Made by a program: the position numbers and the translations under genes | Assembly: GCF_030408595.1 (NCBI RefSeq) | Contig: NZ_CP047080.1 | Coordinates: 2,011,685-2,075,684 of the forward strand | Source of the DNA: Corynebacterium canis | GTDB lineage: Bacteria; Actinomycetota; Actinomycetes; Mycobacteriales; Mycobacteriaceae | Reading direction: 5' to 3' | DNA: 64,000 bases | Part shown: positions 28,200-37,012 of the stretch, one piece after another | Numbering within the stretch: position 1 is the stretch's first letter | Layout: each line of letters begins with the position of its first letter | Notes under the pieces: generated by a model | Seen by the model: only the letters and a program-made list of their open reading frames with translations | Database searches by the model: none | What the model was told of the DNA's origin: nothing

Positions 28200-29315
28200 A
28201 TGACAACACATACCGAACATGCATTCAGCGCAATCTTGGACAGCACGTGGCTGAGCCGGCAGTGCGGCAAGCCGGTACGGGCCACGGCGTTGCGAGTCAA
28301 ACCCGAGACGTCGATTCTGGCCGCCCTGCGCCATTGTTCCGACGATGCTATTGCCGGTTGGGCGCGCCTGATGTGGCCCGATGGCCAGCGGAAAGCGCAC
28401 AAGACCGAGCTCTGGGCGCAAACGCACGGGTTTTCGGTTACCACCTCCCCGGCGTTGGGTGGGCTCACCTTTCAGCATGGACAATTCGAGGCAGACCCGA
28501 AGCTGGGCCCCTGGCTATTGCCCGAGCATCTCGGGTTCCAGCTCACCGGCATTGACCGGATCCTGCGCTATAACCCGGCGCGGCGCATCGTGCTCCGCGC
28601 GGGCGATAGCGTGCTGCGCGTTACCGTCGCCCCAGACGAACTGGGATTCGAAGTGCACAGGTTCGTGTCGGAGGCCGTCCCCACCCCGGATCGCCTCGAC
28701 GATGGCACCAATCCGCGCCTCAGCATTGCGCGCGTAGTTGGCGATTCTGATTTACAGGCCAGCCCGAACATAAATGCGACCTATCAAGCTGGGCGCATCC
28801 TCGCGCAATTGCATATGTCAACCGCGCAGCTCCCAGAAACGCTCCGGGCGCGGCTTGCACATCGGTACGCTCCCATCACCGAACGCATGCGAGCGCACGA
28901 ACGCATCTTCCAAGTGCTAGCCCCTGACCTCGCCCACCGAATCGCACATATTGCCGCCCGCGTGCCAACCCATGTTCCGGGCCCCGCGGTTGTCGTTCAT
29001 GGCGACGCCTCCCCCGATCAATTCCTGATTTCCCGCAATGGCAACGATATTTGGCTTACGGATTTTGACCGCATCCACCTCGCCCCCGCCGCGGTTGACC
29101 TTGGCTGCTACCTTTCCGTCGTGGACGCCGACACCGCCTCCGCGTTGCTGGCCGGTTACGCCGATACCCGCGGTCATGCGCCTTCCCAAACTGATGTACG
29201 AACCGCCCAGCTGCATGCCATGTTGTTGCGCATCGCGGAACCGATGCGTTCAGGCGATCCGGCATGGCGCGCTCGCACCGCCGCGGCACTGACCCGCGTG
29301 GAGGAATTGCTGTGA
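28200..29315 (+). CDS. Aminoglycoside phosphotransferase-fold protein
   Basis: A 371-residue protein whose C-terminal half carries the kinase-like core of the APH/choline kinase superfamily: VVHGDASPDQFLI (His267, Asp269) and IWLTDFDRIHLAPAAVDLGCYL with the metal-binding DFD. The position normally Asn, five residues after the catalytic Asp, is Gln274. The N-terminal 120 residues have no recognised domain, and the usual ATP-binding lysine region is unclear (IVLRAGDSVLRVTV). It lies three bases after the ABC exporter. Likely a small-molecule or sugar kinase for the operon's product; a purely structural pseudokinase cannot be excluded. Confidence 0.75.
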   Translation: MTTHTEHAFSAILDSTWLSRQCGKPVRATALRVKPETSILAALRHCSDDAIAGWARLMWPDGQRKAHKTELWAQTHGFSVTTSPALGGLTFQHGQFEADPKLGPWLLPEHLGFQLTGIDRILRYNPARRIVLRAGDSVLRVTVAPDELGFEVHRFVSEAVPTPDRLDDGTNPRLSIARVVGDSDLQASPNINATYQAGRILAQLHMSTAQLPETLRARLAHRYAPITERMRAHERIFQVLAPDLAHRIAHIAARVPTHVPGPAVVVHGDASPDQFLISRNGNDIWLTDFDRIHLAPAAVDLGCYLSVVDADTASALLAGYADTRGHAPSQTDVRTAQLHAMLLRIAEPMRSGDPAWRARTAAALTRVEELL

Positions 29316-30322
29316 ACCAAGCGCTCGCCCTCTTGTTCGATCTCCCCCGTGTCCGTCGCGCCTGGCCCGGCCCGGAGCAATCGCTCGTGTTTGAACAATT
29401 CGACGAAGCTGGACGGCTCCGCGCCGGAATTATCGACGCCGCGGCCAACCTCCGTCTCGCCGATTATGCGCGCGACGCAGCACTCCCCGAGCTTTCCCCG
29501 CCGGAATCCGGTGCATTGGTCGTGCATCGCTTTGGCAAACGCGCGGTGGTTATTTACCCCGACCACGTTCGCAAATTCCTTCGCCCCAACAAGGTGCCCG
29601 GAGTGGTATCCGCGACCCGCACGATGCACGAGGTATGCGCCGCCGCCGACATGCGATCCGCAGCCATTATCGATGTGAGTGCGGGCAGCATAACCACCGA
29701 AAAACTCCCAGGCGACACGCTGCACCGATTGGATCAACAAGGGTTGCCCGGCTGGGCTCGCTTCGAACAACTATGGCCGGAACTGGTCCAAGATCAAACG
29801 CACATGCACTCGATTAATCGGCATGGCCCGGAAGCTGAATGCCGCGTGCTTAGGCAATGGTTTACCCATGCCACCTCCTATCAGGCGATCCCTCAGCCCG
29901 CACGCTTCGCGGCAATGGTGGATGCCACGTGCCGCGACCTTCTCGCCCACGAATCGCCGTGGGTGCTGTCGCACCGAGACCTGCACGATAAACAACTGCT
30001 GTGGGATGGTGACACGTTAAGCCTGTTGGATACGGATACCACCACGCTCGCCGAGGCCGCGCTTGATCTTGGCAACCTGCTCGCGCATGCGGAGCTGCGC
30101 CGAATACAGCAGGTGTTTCATCCGCAAACCTATCGCGGGGTTCGAAACGTTGTGTGCACGCTTGCGGAGCGCTTGCACATTCCACAACAGCGGCTACGCT
30201 GCTACACGCAAAGCGCCACTATTCGCCTCGCCTTCTTGTACGCTTTTCGCCCAAGTTCGCGGCCCTGGTTTGAATCTTGGATCGCCCATTGTTTAGAACA
30301 TAATCGAAAGGAAACGCTATGA
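29312..30322 (+). CDS. Second APH-fold kinase-like protein
   Basis: A protein of 336 residues, GTG start at 29312 overlapping the previous TGA by four bases and preceded by GGAGG at seven bases. The catalytic region reads VLSHRDLHDKQLLWDGDTLSLLDTDTTTLAEAALDLGNLL: His221, Asp223 and, as in its neighbour, Gln228 where APH enzymes have Asn. HRDLHDKQ is close to the choline/ethanolamine kinase and eukaryotic HRD forms. Its similarity to the preceding protein is confined to the core, so they are relatives rather than a recent duplication. Substrate unknown; context points to glycan modification. Confidence 0.72.
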   Translation: MNQALALLFDLPRVRRAWPGPEQSLVFEQFDEAGRLRAGIIDAAANLRLADYARDAALPELSPPESGALVVHRFGKRAVVIYPDHVRKFLRPNKVPGVVSATRTMHEVCAAADMRSAAIIDVSAGSITTEKLPGDTLHRLDQQGLPGWARFEQLWPELVQDQTHMHSINRHGPEAECRVLRQWFTHATSYQAIPQPARFAAMVDATCRDLLAHESPWVLSHRDLHDKQLLWDGDTLSLLDTDTTTLAEAALDLGNLLAHAELRRIQQVFHPQTYRGVRNVVCTLAERLHIPQQRLRCYTQSATIRLAFLYAFRPSSRPWFESWIAHCLEHNRKETL

Positions 30323-31638
30323 AAATCTCAGTCATCGGCTGCGGCTACCTCGGAGCGGTGCACGCTGCTTGCATGGCAAGCCTGGGACACGATGTCGTAG
30401 GCATTGATACGGACGCGGATAAGGTCGCGACGCTGTCCAGCGGCCGCACACCGTTTTACGAACCCGGCCTTGCCGAAATCCTAGAACCCGCGGTTCGCAA
30501 CAATAAGCTGCGATTTGTTACCGGCCCGGCACCGCAAGAACTGGCAACCAGCGATGTCATTTTCATTGCGGTTGGCACGCCGCAATCCAAGGACAGCCCA
30601 GCGGCGGACCTCACCTACCTCGAAGCTGCATTCAAATCGGTTTTCGATGCCATGCCTACCGAAACCAGCGCCGTCATCGTTGGCAAATCCACCGTCCCGG
30701 TCGGCACCGCCGAACGATTCGCCCGCCAATGCGCCGAACGCGGCCTCACCCTGGTGTGGAACCCCGAATTCCTGCGCGAAGGTTTCGCGGTGGAAGACAC
30801 CCTGCACCCAGACCGCATCGTTTACGGCCTGGCCGCAGATGAAACCTCCGCGCGCCACGGTGAATCCGCGCTCGACGCTGTGTACGAACGCATCTTGGCC
30901 GAAGGGATGCCAAAGCTGGTCACAAACTACCCCACCGCGGAGCTCGTCAAGGTCGCGGCGAATTCGTTCCTGGCCACCAAGATCAGCTTCATTAATGCGA
31001 TGGCGGAATTGTGCGAGGCCACCGGTGGCGATGTCACCCAGCTCGCCCAGGCGCTCGGCCATGACGATCGGATCGGACACAAGTTCCTGCGCGCCGGCAT
31101 CGGTTTCGGCGGCGGGTGCTTGCCCAAGGATATCCGCGCTTTCGTGGCACGGGCCGAAGAACTAGGTGTCCACGAGGCGGTGACGTTTTTGAAAGAGGTG
31201 GATTCGATCAACCAACGCCGCCGAGACCGCGTCGTCGCCGAGGCCAAACGCACATTCGATGGCGATGTCGAGGGTGCAAAGATTACGGTGCTCGGCGCCG
31301 CCTTTAAACCTAATAGCGACGATATCCGCGACTCCCCCGCGCTAGAAATCGCGCAACGCTTGCACAATCTGGGCGCGAAAATCACGGTGTGCGACCCAAA
31401 GGCTTTGGAATCCACGAACCGCGCTTACCCGGATTTGCACACCGAGGCCGATATCGCGACGGCGCTCACCGGCGCTGAGCTTGTGCTGCTGCTCACAGAA
31501 TGGAAAGAGTTTTTGGCGCTGGACCCGGCGTCCACCGCAACCCTGGTCAAAGAGCCCGTGATCATTGACGGCCGCAATGCGCTGAACCCCAAGCGGTGGC
31601 GCGCCGCCGGCTGGGCGTATTCCGGGCTCGGCCGCTAA
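30319..31638 (+). CDS. ugd: UDP-glucose 6-dehydrogenase
   Basis: Oxidises UDP-glucose to UDP-glucuronate with two NAD. The 439-residue length is normal. The Rossmann motif is GCGYLGAVHAACMASLGHDVVGID at residues 7-30, AVGTP near 85, EFLREGFAVEDTLHPDRIV near 150, and the catalytic cysteine is Cys267 in GFGGGCLPKD. AAGGAAA precedes the ATG, which overlaps the previous TGA by four bases. Last gene of the operon, supplying an acidic sugar donor for the three glycosyltransferases. Its stop overlaps the smc stop in the opposite direction, leaving no room for a terminator between them. The related UDP-mannuronate or GDP-mannose dehydrogenases are less likely. Confidence 0.92.
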   Translation: MKISVIGCGYLGAVHAACMASLGHDVVGIDTDADKVATLSSGRTPFYEPGLAEILEPAVRNNKLRFVTGPAPQELATSDVIFIAVGTPQSKDSPAADLTYLEAAFKSVFDAMPTETSAVIVGKSTVPVGTAERFARQCAERGLTLVWNPEFLREGFAVEDTLHPDRIVYGLAADETSARHGESALDAVYERILAEGMPKLVTNYPTAELVKVAANSFLATKISFINAMAELCEATGGDVTQLAQALGHDDRIGHKFLRAGIGFGGGCLPKDIRAFVARAEELGVHEAVTFLKEVDSINQRRRDRVVAEAKRTFDGDVEGAKITVLGAAFKPNSDDIRDSPALEIAQRLHNLGAKITVCDPKALESTNRAYPDLHTEADIATALTGAELVLLLTEWKEFLALDPASTATLVKEPVIIDGRNALNPKRWRAAGWAYSGLGR

Positions 31639-34600
31639 GCGGGGCTCATGCGCTGGCTCATCACCTGGGTGATACCGTCGCCGCGCATGGTCACACCGTA
31701 GAGCACGTTCGCCACTTCCATCGTCGGTTTCTGGTGCGTAATCACAATTAGTTGCGAATCCTTCCGCAGCTCCCGAAACAGGTCCAGCAGCCGACGAAGG
31801 TTGACGTCATCGAGCGCCGCCTCGACCTCATCCATGACGTAAAACGGGCTCGGGCGCGCCTGGAAAATCGCCACCAGCATGGCCAGCGCGGTCAGCGATT
31901 TCTCGCCGCCGGAAAGCAGTGACAGGCGCTTGACCTTTTTCCCCGGCGGACGCGCCTCGACCTCAATGCCGGTGGTGAGCATGTCCTCCGGCTCCGTCAG
32001 CACCAATCGCCCTTCCCCACCTGGGAACAACGTCGCAAACACATGCGGAAATTGCTTTTCGACGTCGCGCCAAGCCTCCGTGAACAGTTGCAAGATCTTC
32101 GCGTCTACCTCGGTAATTACATCCGAAAGGTCTTTCCTTGCCTGTTGCACATCGGCGAGCTGCCCGGCCAAATATTCGTAGCGCTCCTCCAGCGCGGTGA
32201 ATTCCTCCAGCGCGAGCGGATTCACCTTACCCAATGCCGCTAGATCCCGTTCGGCTTGCCGCAATCGCTTGGTTTCCGCCGCGCGATCGAACGTTTCATC
32301 GGGGGCGTAATCGCGCCGGATCACCTCCGCTGGCAGACCCAATTGCTCGGTAAGCTTCGCCTCCGCCTCCTCAATGCGCACCTGCGCCTGGTGCCTAGCA
32401 ATGTCCGTGGCGTGCGCATTATCGGTTAGTCTGCCCAATTGCTCGCGCCGCGAATTCACCTCTTCGTTCGCGCGTGACAATAACCCTTGAAGGTGGTTGC
32501 GCCGCGCCACCAATTCATCCCGGGACAGCGCAGCACGGGCGGTCGCGTCCGCCACCCGAACCCGGATTTCGGCCGCACATTCGGCTACGGTTGCGGCGAG
32601 TTTCGCCTGCTTGCGGCGGCGCTCCATCTGCTCTTCGTGCCGCGCCTTATTCAAACGTTCTTGCGCGGCCTGCCTACGCAGATTATCGGCCTGACCGCGC
32701 GACACGCCAGCCCGTTCCTCCGCCGTGCGCAGCGTCAGGCACGCCTCCATTTCCATGGCGCGAAGCTGGCTCAGCGTGGCCGCCGCCGCGTCGCGAGCCT
32801 CAGTGGAAGGTTCCTCATCCGCATGTTGATCCACCCGCGCCAACCGGTCTCGAATCTGCGCCAATTGGTCTTTTAGCTGGTCCAGGCGTTCCGTCGCCTG
32901 CTGCACGTGTTCCATCGCGCGCTTACGTTCGCCCTGAATGGCGTCGACATGAGCTTGCGCGCGGCGGGCCTCTCTCCCCACCGATTTGCATTCCACATCG
33001 TGATCTCGCAGCGCCGCCTGCGCGCTGGCCGCCGCGATTTGCGCCTCGTTGGCCGCCGTGGTGGCACCTTCGAGCGTTCCGGAAAGCGCCACAGACTCCT
33101 CATGCAAACTTTCGAGCGCCTCGGCGGCTCGGGCGATATCCACGCCGATTTCCACGGCGGTTGCCGCGCCCCGCCCAAAGGCCATCCAACCTTCGCCAAA
33201 AAGTTCGCCGTTCGTAGTCACAGCGCGCAGCCGCGGATCCGCAACCACCACCGCCTGGGCCTGCGCGACCTCCGGCACCACCACCACATCCGCAAGCAAA
33301 CGCGTGATCGGACCAACGATCCCCGCATCAAGCCGAATAACATCCAGCAGCCAACGCGCCCCGCTGGGTAATTGCGCCTCCAAACGCCAACTCGCGGCCG
33401 GCGAAGCCGCAACCACCACCGTCCGCGCCACCTCCGCGGATGCGAGCTTTTCCGCATCGAAATCTTCTACGAATAGCGCATGGGCGTGGGCACCCAATGC
33501 GGCAGACACGGCGGTGGCATATCCCTCATCGACGCTGATCGCATCGACCACGGCCGAGGTATCCGCAAGCAATTCGCCAACATCCGCCGCTGGGAGTGAA
33601 TCAATCAGCGTTTCGCGGCGCGCTTCCAAGCGCGCAATGCCCGTCTCAATCTCCCGATTCCGCGCCGAAAGTTCGTTCAAACGCGCGGCGGCCGCTTGGG
33701 ATTCCGATTGCGCGGTTTCTGCGCGCGCCGCCAACGAAGTCCGAGCGTAATGCATTTCCTGCAGCCGCTCTTGCATGGTGCGCGCCTCAAGCTGCGCAGC
33801 ATCCACCCGCGCCAAGGAGGCTTCCAAAGTCTCGGTTTGGCGGGCGATATCCGCCTCAACGGCCTCGATCTGGGCGGTTTGAGATTCTTCCGCAGCGACC
33901 AAACGCACCACCCCCTCACGCCGATCGGCACGCGCCCGAACCTGCGCCATGTGCTCACGATCGGCTTCCCGTGCGATCTCCTCGTGCTCCAACACCTGTT
34001 CGCGTACGGCGTCAAGGCGTTCGCGAGCCACCTCGACAGCCTGATCTAAATTTGCCTGTTCGGCCTCCGCGCGATCCGCCCTTCGCTCCAACGCATCCGC
34101 ATCTTGCCCGGCGTATGGAACCTCCACCACAGCGCTGGCGCGATCTTGGGCAATACGTTCGGTTGCTACGATGCGTTCCGCAAGCGCGGACAATTCAAAC
34201 CACAACGCTTGCGCAACCTCGGCCTCTGGGGTGACCTGGGCCAATTGCGACTCCAAACCCTGTTGCACGCGGCTATGCTCTTCCAGTTCTTCGCTGAGTT
34301 TTGCCACCTGAGCTGCGCTGCGTTCGGCAAGGCGATGGGCGTCGTCACGCTCGGTAGCAAGACGCACTAAGCGGTCCCCGGCGAGGCGGAGGCGGGCGTC
34401 GCGAAGCTCGGCCTGGACGGTAGCGGCACGTTGCGCGGCCTCGGCCTGACGCGCGAGGGGCTTGAGCTGGCGTTTTAACTCTTCGGTAAGGTCGGTAAGC
34501 CGGTCTAAGTTGGCCTGCATGCCCACGAGTTTGCGCTGCGCCTTCTCCTTGCGGCGACGATGCTTCAATACGCCGGCAGCTTCCTCGATAAAGGCGCGAC

Positions 34601-35069
34601 GCTCCTCGGGGCGCGATTCCAATATTTGTGCGAGACGTCCCTGCCCCACGATGATGTGCATTTCCCGGCCAATGCCGGAATCGCTAAGCAGCTCTTGAAT
34701 ATCCATAAGCCGGGCGCGGGAACCATTAATTTCGTACTCACTTGCGCCATCGCGGAACATGCGGCGCGTGACGGAAACCTCCGTATATTCGATAGGCAAT
34801 GCGCCGTCAGAATTATCTATTGTCAACGTCACTTCGGCCCGGCCAAGCGGTTTCCGATCCCCCGCCCCGGCGAAAATCACGTCCTCCATTTTGCCGCCGC
34901 GCAAAGTCTTGGCGCCCTGCTCCCCCATCACCCAAGCCAGCGCATCCACCACATTCGACTTGCCCGAACCGTTCGGCCCCACCACCGCACAAATACCCGG
35001 CTCGAATTTCAGGGTCGTCGCAGACGCAAAAGACTTAAAACCCTTGAGCGTCAACGATTTCAAATGCAC
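31635..35069 (-). CDS. smc: Chromosome segregation ATPase SMC
   Basis: SMC forms the condensin ring with ScpA and ScpB. The 1,144-residue protein starts with a GTG at 35069 (MHLKSLTLKGFKSFA); the open frame further upstream to 35423 overlaps the divergent HAD gene and is rejected. It has Walker A GPNGSGKSN near residue 33, long coiled coils around a hinge near residues 470-640 (GELLADTSAVVDAISVDEGYATAVSAALG; PITRLLADVVVV), the signature LSGGEKSLTALAM and Walker B FYVMDEVEAALDD. Convergent with ugd, the stops overlapping. It is 62 bases from the divergent HAD gene, so promoters may be shared. Confidence 0.97.
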   Translation of the reverse strand: MHLKSLTLKGFKSFASATTLKFEPGICAVVGPNGSGKSNVVDALAWVMGEQGAKTLRGGKMEDVIFAGAGDRKPLGRAEVTLTIDNSDGALPIEYTEVSVTRRMFRDGASEYEINGSRARLMDIQELLSDSGIGREMHIIVGQGRLAQILESRPEERRAFIEEAAGVLKHRRRKEKAQRKLVGMQANLDRLTDLTEELKRQLKPLARQAEAAQRAATVQAELRDARLRLAGDRLVRLATERDDAHRLAERSAAQVAKLSEELEEHSRVQQGLESQLAQVTPEAEVAQALWFELSALAERIVATERIAQDRASAVVEVPYAGQDADALERRADRAEAEQANLDQAVEVARERLDAVREQVLEHEEIAREADREHMAQVRARADRREGVVRLVAAEESQTAQIEAVEADIARQTETLEASLARVDAAQLEARTMQERLQEMHYARTSLAARAETAQSESQAAAARLNELSARNREIETGIARLEARRETLIDSLPAADVGELLADTSAVVDAISVDEGYATAVSAALGAHAHALFVEDFDAEKLASAEVARTVVVAASPAASWRLEAQLPSGARWLLDVIRLDAGIVGPITRLLADVVVVPEVAQAQAVVVADPRLRAVTTNGELFGEGWMAFGRGAATAVEIGVDIARAAEALESLHEESVALSGTLEGATTAANEAQIAAASAQAALRDHDVECKSVGREARRAQAHVDAIQGERKRAMEHVQQATERLDQLKDQLAQIRDRLARVDQHADEEPSTEARDAAAATLSQLRAMEMEACLTLRTAEERAGVSRGQADNLRRQAAQERLNKARHEEQMERRRKQAKLAATVAECAAEIRVRVADATARAALSRDELVARRNHLQGLLSRANEEVNSRREQLGRLTDNAHATDIARHQAQVRIEEAEAKLTEQLGLPAEVIRRDYAPDETFDRAAETKRLRQAERDLAALGKVNPLALEEFTALEERYEYLAGQLADVQQARKDLSDVITEVDAKILQLFTEAWRDVEKQFPHVFATLFPGGEGRLVLTEPEDMLTTGIEVEARPPGKKVKRLSLLSGGEKSLTALAMLVAIFQARPSPFYVMDEVEAALDDVNLRRLLDLFRELRKDSQLIVITHQKPTMEVANVLYGVTMRGDGITQVMSQRMSPA

Positions 35070-35131
35070 CCGGGCAGTGTAACGCACATTTGCAATCCGC
35101 CCGGTGAGCGGCTCGCAGGTAGCATGAAAGC

Positions 35132-35803
35132 ATGTCCAATACAGCATTTCTTGTGCAAGGGCGGGCGGTTCTCCTCGACATGGACGGCACGCTGGTCGAT
35201 TCCACCGCCGTGGTTGAAGAACTCTGGATTGAATTCGCCCATGAGTTCGGCCTCGATCCGGATGAAATCTTGCGATTTTCACACGGACGCCCCTCCGCCG
35301 CAACCTACAAACACTTCGTGCCGCACCTTTCCGCAGAAGAGCGCAAACGCCTCGAAGTAGCACGCACCGAGCAAGAAATGATCCAACTCGACGGCGTAGT
35401 GGAAATTCCCGGGGCGCGGGCATTTATCGAACAACTTCGCGCATTGCAGGTGCCACATGCGCTCGTCACCAGTGCGCCGCTGGAATTGGCGCGCGTGCGG
35501 ATGGCGGCGGCGCAAGTAGCAGTACCCGATGTGGTGATTCCCGCTGATCAAATCACCAAAGGAAAACCTGACCCGCAGGGCTACCTCAAGGCGGCGGCCG
35601 CACTCAATGTAGCGCCGGAAGACACGGTGGTGTTTGAAGACGCCGCGGCAGGCATCGCGGCCGGCGAAGCTGCCGGTGCACAAGTGGTAATCGTGGGAAA
35701 CACATTGCCTTACGAGGAAACCGCTCACCCGCGCATCGCGGATTATCGAAACCTGCAGGTGCGGCGTTCCGGCGACGGCACGGTGAACATTGAAGCGGCC
35801 TAG
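35132..35803 (+). CDS. HAD-family sugar-phosphate phosphatase
   Basis: A 223-residue HAD hydrolase of subfamily IA. Motif I is LLDMDGTLVDST near residue 14, with the nucleophile and general-acid aspartates; motif II VTSAP near 112; motif III TKGKPDPQGYL near 148; motif IV FEDAAAGIAAGEAAG near 167. The KGKPDP and EDAAAG forms are typical of DOG1/GPP-type and beta-phosphoglucomutase-related phosphatases, so small sugar phosphates are likely substrates. It is divergent from smc and monocistronic. Confidence 0.9.
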   Translation: MSNTAFLVQGRAVLLDMDGTLVDSTAVVEELWIEFAHEFGLDPDEILRFSHGRPSAATYKHFVPHLSAEERKRLEVARTEQEMIQLDGVVEIPGARAFIEQLRALQVPHALVTSAPLELARVRMAAAQVAVPDVVIPADQITKGKPDPQGYLKAAAALNVAPEDTVVFEDAAAGIAAGEAAGAQVVIVGNTLPYEETAHPRIADYRNLQVRRSGDGTVNIEAA

Positions 35804-35889
35804 TGAAGGGCCGGGTCAAGTCTCGGCCCTAGTGCACATCGAAGCCGCTTAAAGAGGGCACGTCGCATACGTACCCGCATAACCCCGCC

Positions 35890-36100
35890 GCGTCAGATCT
35901 GCCTGGTTTTCTGCCGTGGCAAATGTGCCTGAGGCAGATGTAACACGGCCGTTTCGCGTTCCTGCGGAAACACCACCGCGCGCCGACCGGCGTGTTGAAT
36001 CTGCCTGAGGCAGATATAGCGCGGCGGTTGCGCGGAAAATTCCGGCCTTCAACTCACCACATCACCTGGCGTGGTGTGGAGGATCTGCCTGGTTTTCTGC
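35890..36100 (+). repeat. GGCAGAT-family repeat unit 1
   Basis: Starts at TCAGATCTGCCTGGTTTTCTGCC, includes TGCCTGAGGCAGAT (35926-35939) and the palindrome ATCTGCCTGAGGCAGAT at 35999-36015, a conserved CGTTCCTGCGGAAACACCAC block, then GCGCGGAAAATTCCGGCC, and ends GTGTGGAGGATCTGCCTG. It matches unit 2 at 36356-36555 at most positions. Confidence 0.85.
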
Positions 36101-36109
36101 CATGGCAGA

Positions 36110-36240
36110 TGTGCCTGAGGCAGATCTGTCGCAGGCGCATTTCCCCAGGAAAATCCGCTTCGCAAGCCAAGCAGATCCAGCGCGGCCAGGCAGATCGTAC
36201 ATTGCCGAAGAGCGGCCAGGCAGATTGTACGTGGCTTTGT
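36110..36240 (+). repeat. GGCAGAT-family repeat, second module
   Basis: Begins TGCCTGAGGCAGATCTGTCGC, then GCATTTCCCCAGGAAAA, CAAGCAGATCCAGCGCGG, CCAGGCAGATCGT and CCAGGCAGATTGTACGTGG: direct copies of CCAGGCAGAT about 20-30 bases apart. The same module occurs at 36585-36700 and, degenerate, at 7170-7315. Confidence 0.8.
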
Positions 36241-36355
36241 GGTGCGGGTTCCGGTGGTTCACAATCGATGTCGTTGCAACGTGTTCGAGGCGGCCGTAAC
36301 CAATCGCGCGCAACAGTGCGTCAGCCTCCAGCGGCCTTTTGTTGGAGTGGTGTGG

Positions 36356-36555
36356 AGGATCTGCCTGGTTTTCTGCCGTTGCAAATGTGCCTGAGGCAGA
36401 TATAACACGGCCGTTTCGCGTTCCTGCGGAAACACCACCACGCGACGACCGGCGTGTCGAATCTGCCTGAGCATGGAACATCGTCGGCCATGAGCGCGGA
36501 AAATTCCGGCCTCCACCTCGCCACTTCACCCGGTGTGGTGTGGAGGATCTGCCTG
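36356..36555 (+). repeat. GGCAGAT-family repeat unit 2
   Basis: A second copy of 35890-36100, about 460 bases away, with the same order of blocks. The central palindrome is interrupted here (AATCTGCCTGAGCATGG). Confidence 0.85.
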
Positions 36556-36559
36556 CATT

Positions 36560-36860
36560 TCCACCCGCGTCAGATCTGCCTGAGGCAGATTCATCGCGGC
36601 CGCATTTCCCCAGGAAAACTCGGCCCAAAAACCAGGCAGATCCCGCGCGGCCAGGCAGATGTGACGAGGCAGGACAGCAACCAGGCAGATTGTTCGTGGC
36701 CGGGGAAAGCGGGCGCTTCAACTACGGGCAGCTGCTGGGTGCTGCGGGCAGACGGCAGTGGCGGGGCAGGCGCGGCGTGAGAATGGGCCGGGGTTCGCCG
36801 GGTTTCGGGCTCACCGAAGAGTGTTGAGCTTCACCGTGCCGGTTGTAAGGGGTGTGGTGG
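36560..36860 (+). repeat. GGCAGAT-family repeat, long form
   Basis: ATCTGCCTGAGGCAGAT at 36576-36592, then GCATTTCCCCAGGAAAA, three CCAGGCAGAT copies, and an extended tail ending GTGTTGAGCTTCACCGTGCCGG. The tail is shared with 7320-7455, showing that the mobile or copied unit is at least 300 bases long. Confidence 0.8.
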
Positions 36861-36943
36861 GCGCGCAGCAACAAGGCGGATCGGCGACCACGCCAAGATA
36901 GCTGGGGTGCAGAGAACGATCGCCGTGAGAAATCTGCCGTTCG

Positions 36944-37012
36944 GATTCGGCCGTGAGTATTCAGCCGTGAGGATTCGGCCGTTAGGGTTCGGCGTCAGGA
37001 TTCGCCGTTTGG
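36944..37012 (+). repeat. Short tandem repeats, about 14-15 bp
   Basis: Successive imperfect units GATTCGGCCGTGAGT, ATTCAGCCGTGAG, GATTCGGCCGTTAGG, GTTCGGCGTCAG, GATTCGCCGTT. The array runs into the last codons of the nuclease-like gene ending at 36995. Confidence 0.7.

Larger units (their letters stand above)
35804..36994. other. Intergenic repeat block, 1.2 kb
   Basis: Almost entirely composed of GGCAGAT-family repeats, listed separately, followed by a short tandem array. Open frames of up to 219 codons here arise from the repeated GC-rich sequence and repeat the same peptide phrases in several frames; I regard them as non-coding. Confidence 0.7.

Noticed and set aside
22910..31638. Lanthipeptide or other peptide natural-product cluster
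   Set aside because: The exporter has no peptidase domain, there is no precursor peptide, cyclase or dehydratase, and the transferases look like glycan enzymes.
36062..36721. Long minus-strand open frame of 219 codons
   Set aside because: Lies wholly in the GGCAGAT repeats, repeats the same peptide phrases in several frames and has no ribosome site; high GC alone explains the openness.
35890..36860. Possible CRISPR array
   Set aside because: Repeats are of mixed length and irregular spacing, occur as palindromes and direct copies, have no unique spacers of uniform size and no cas genes are near.
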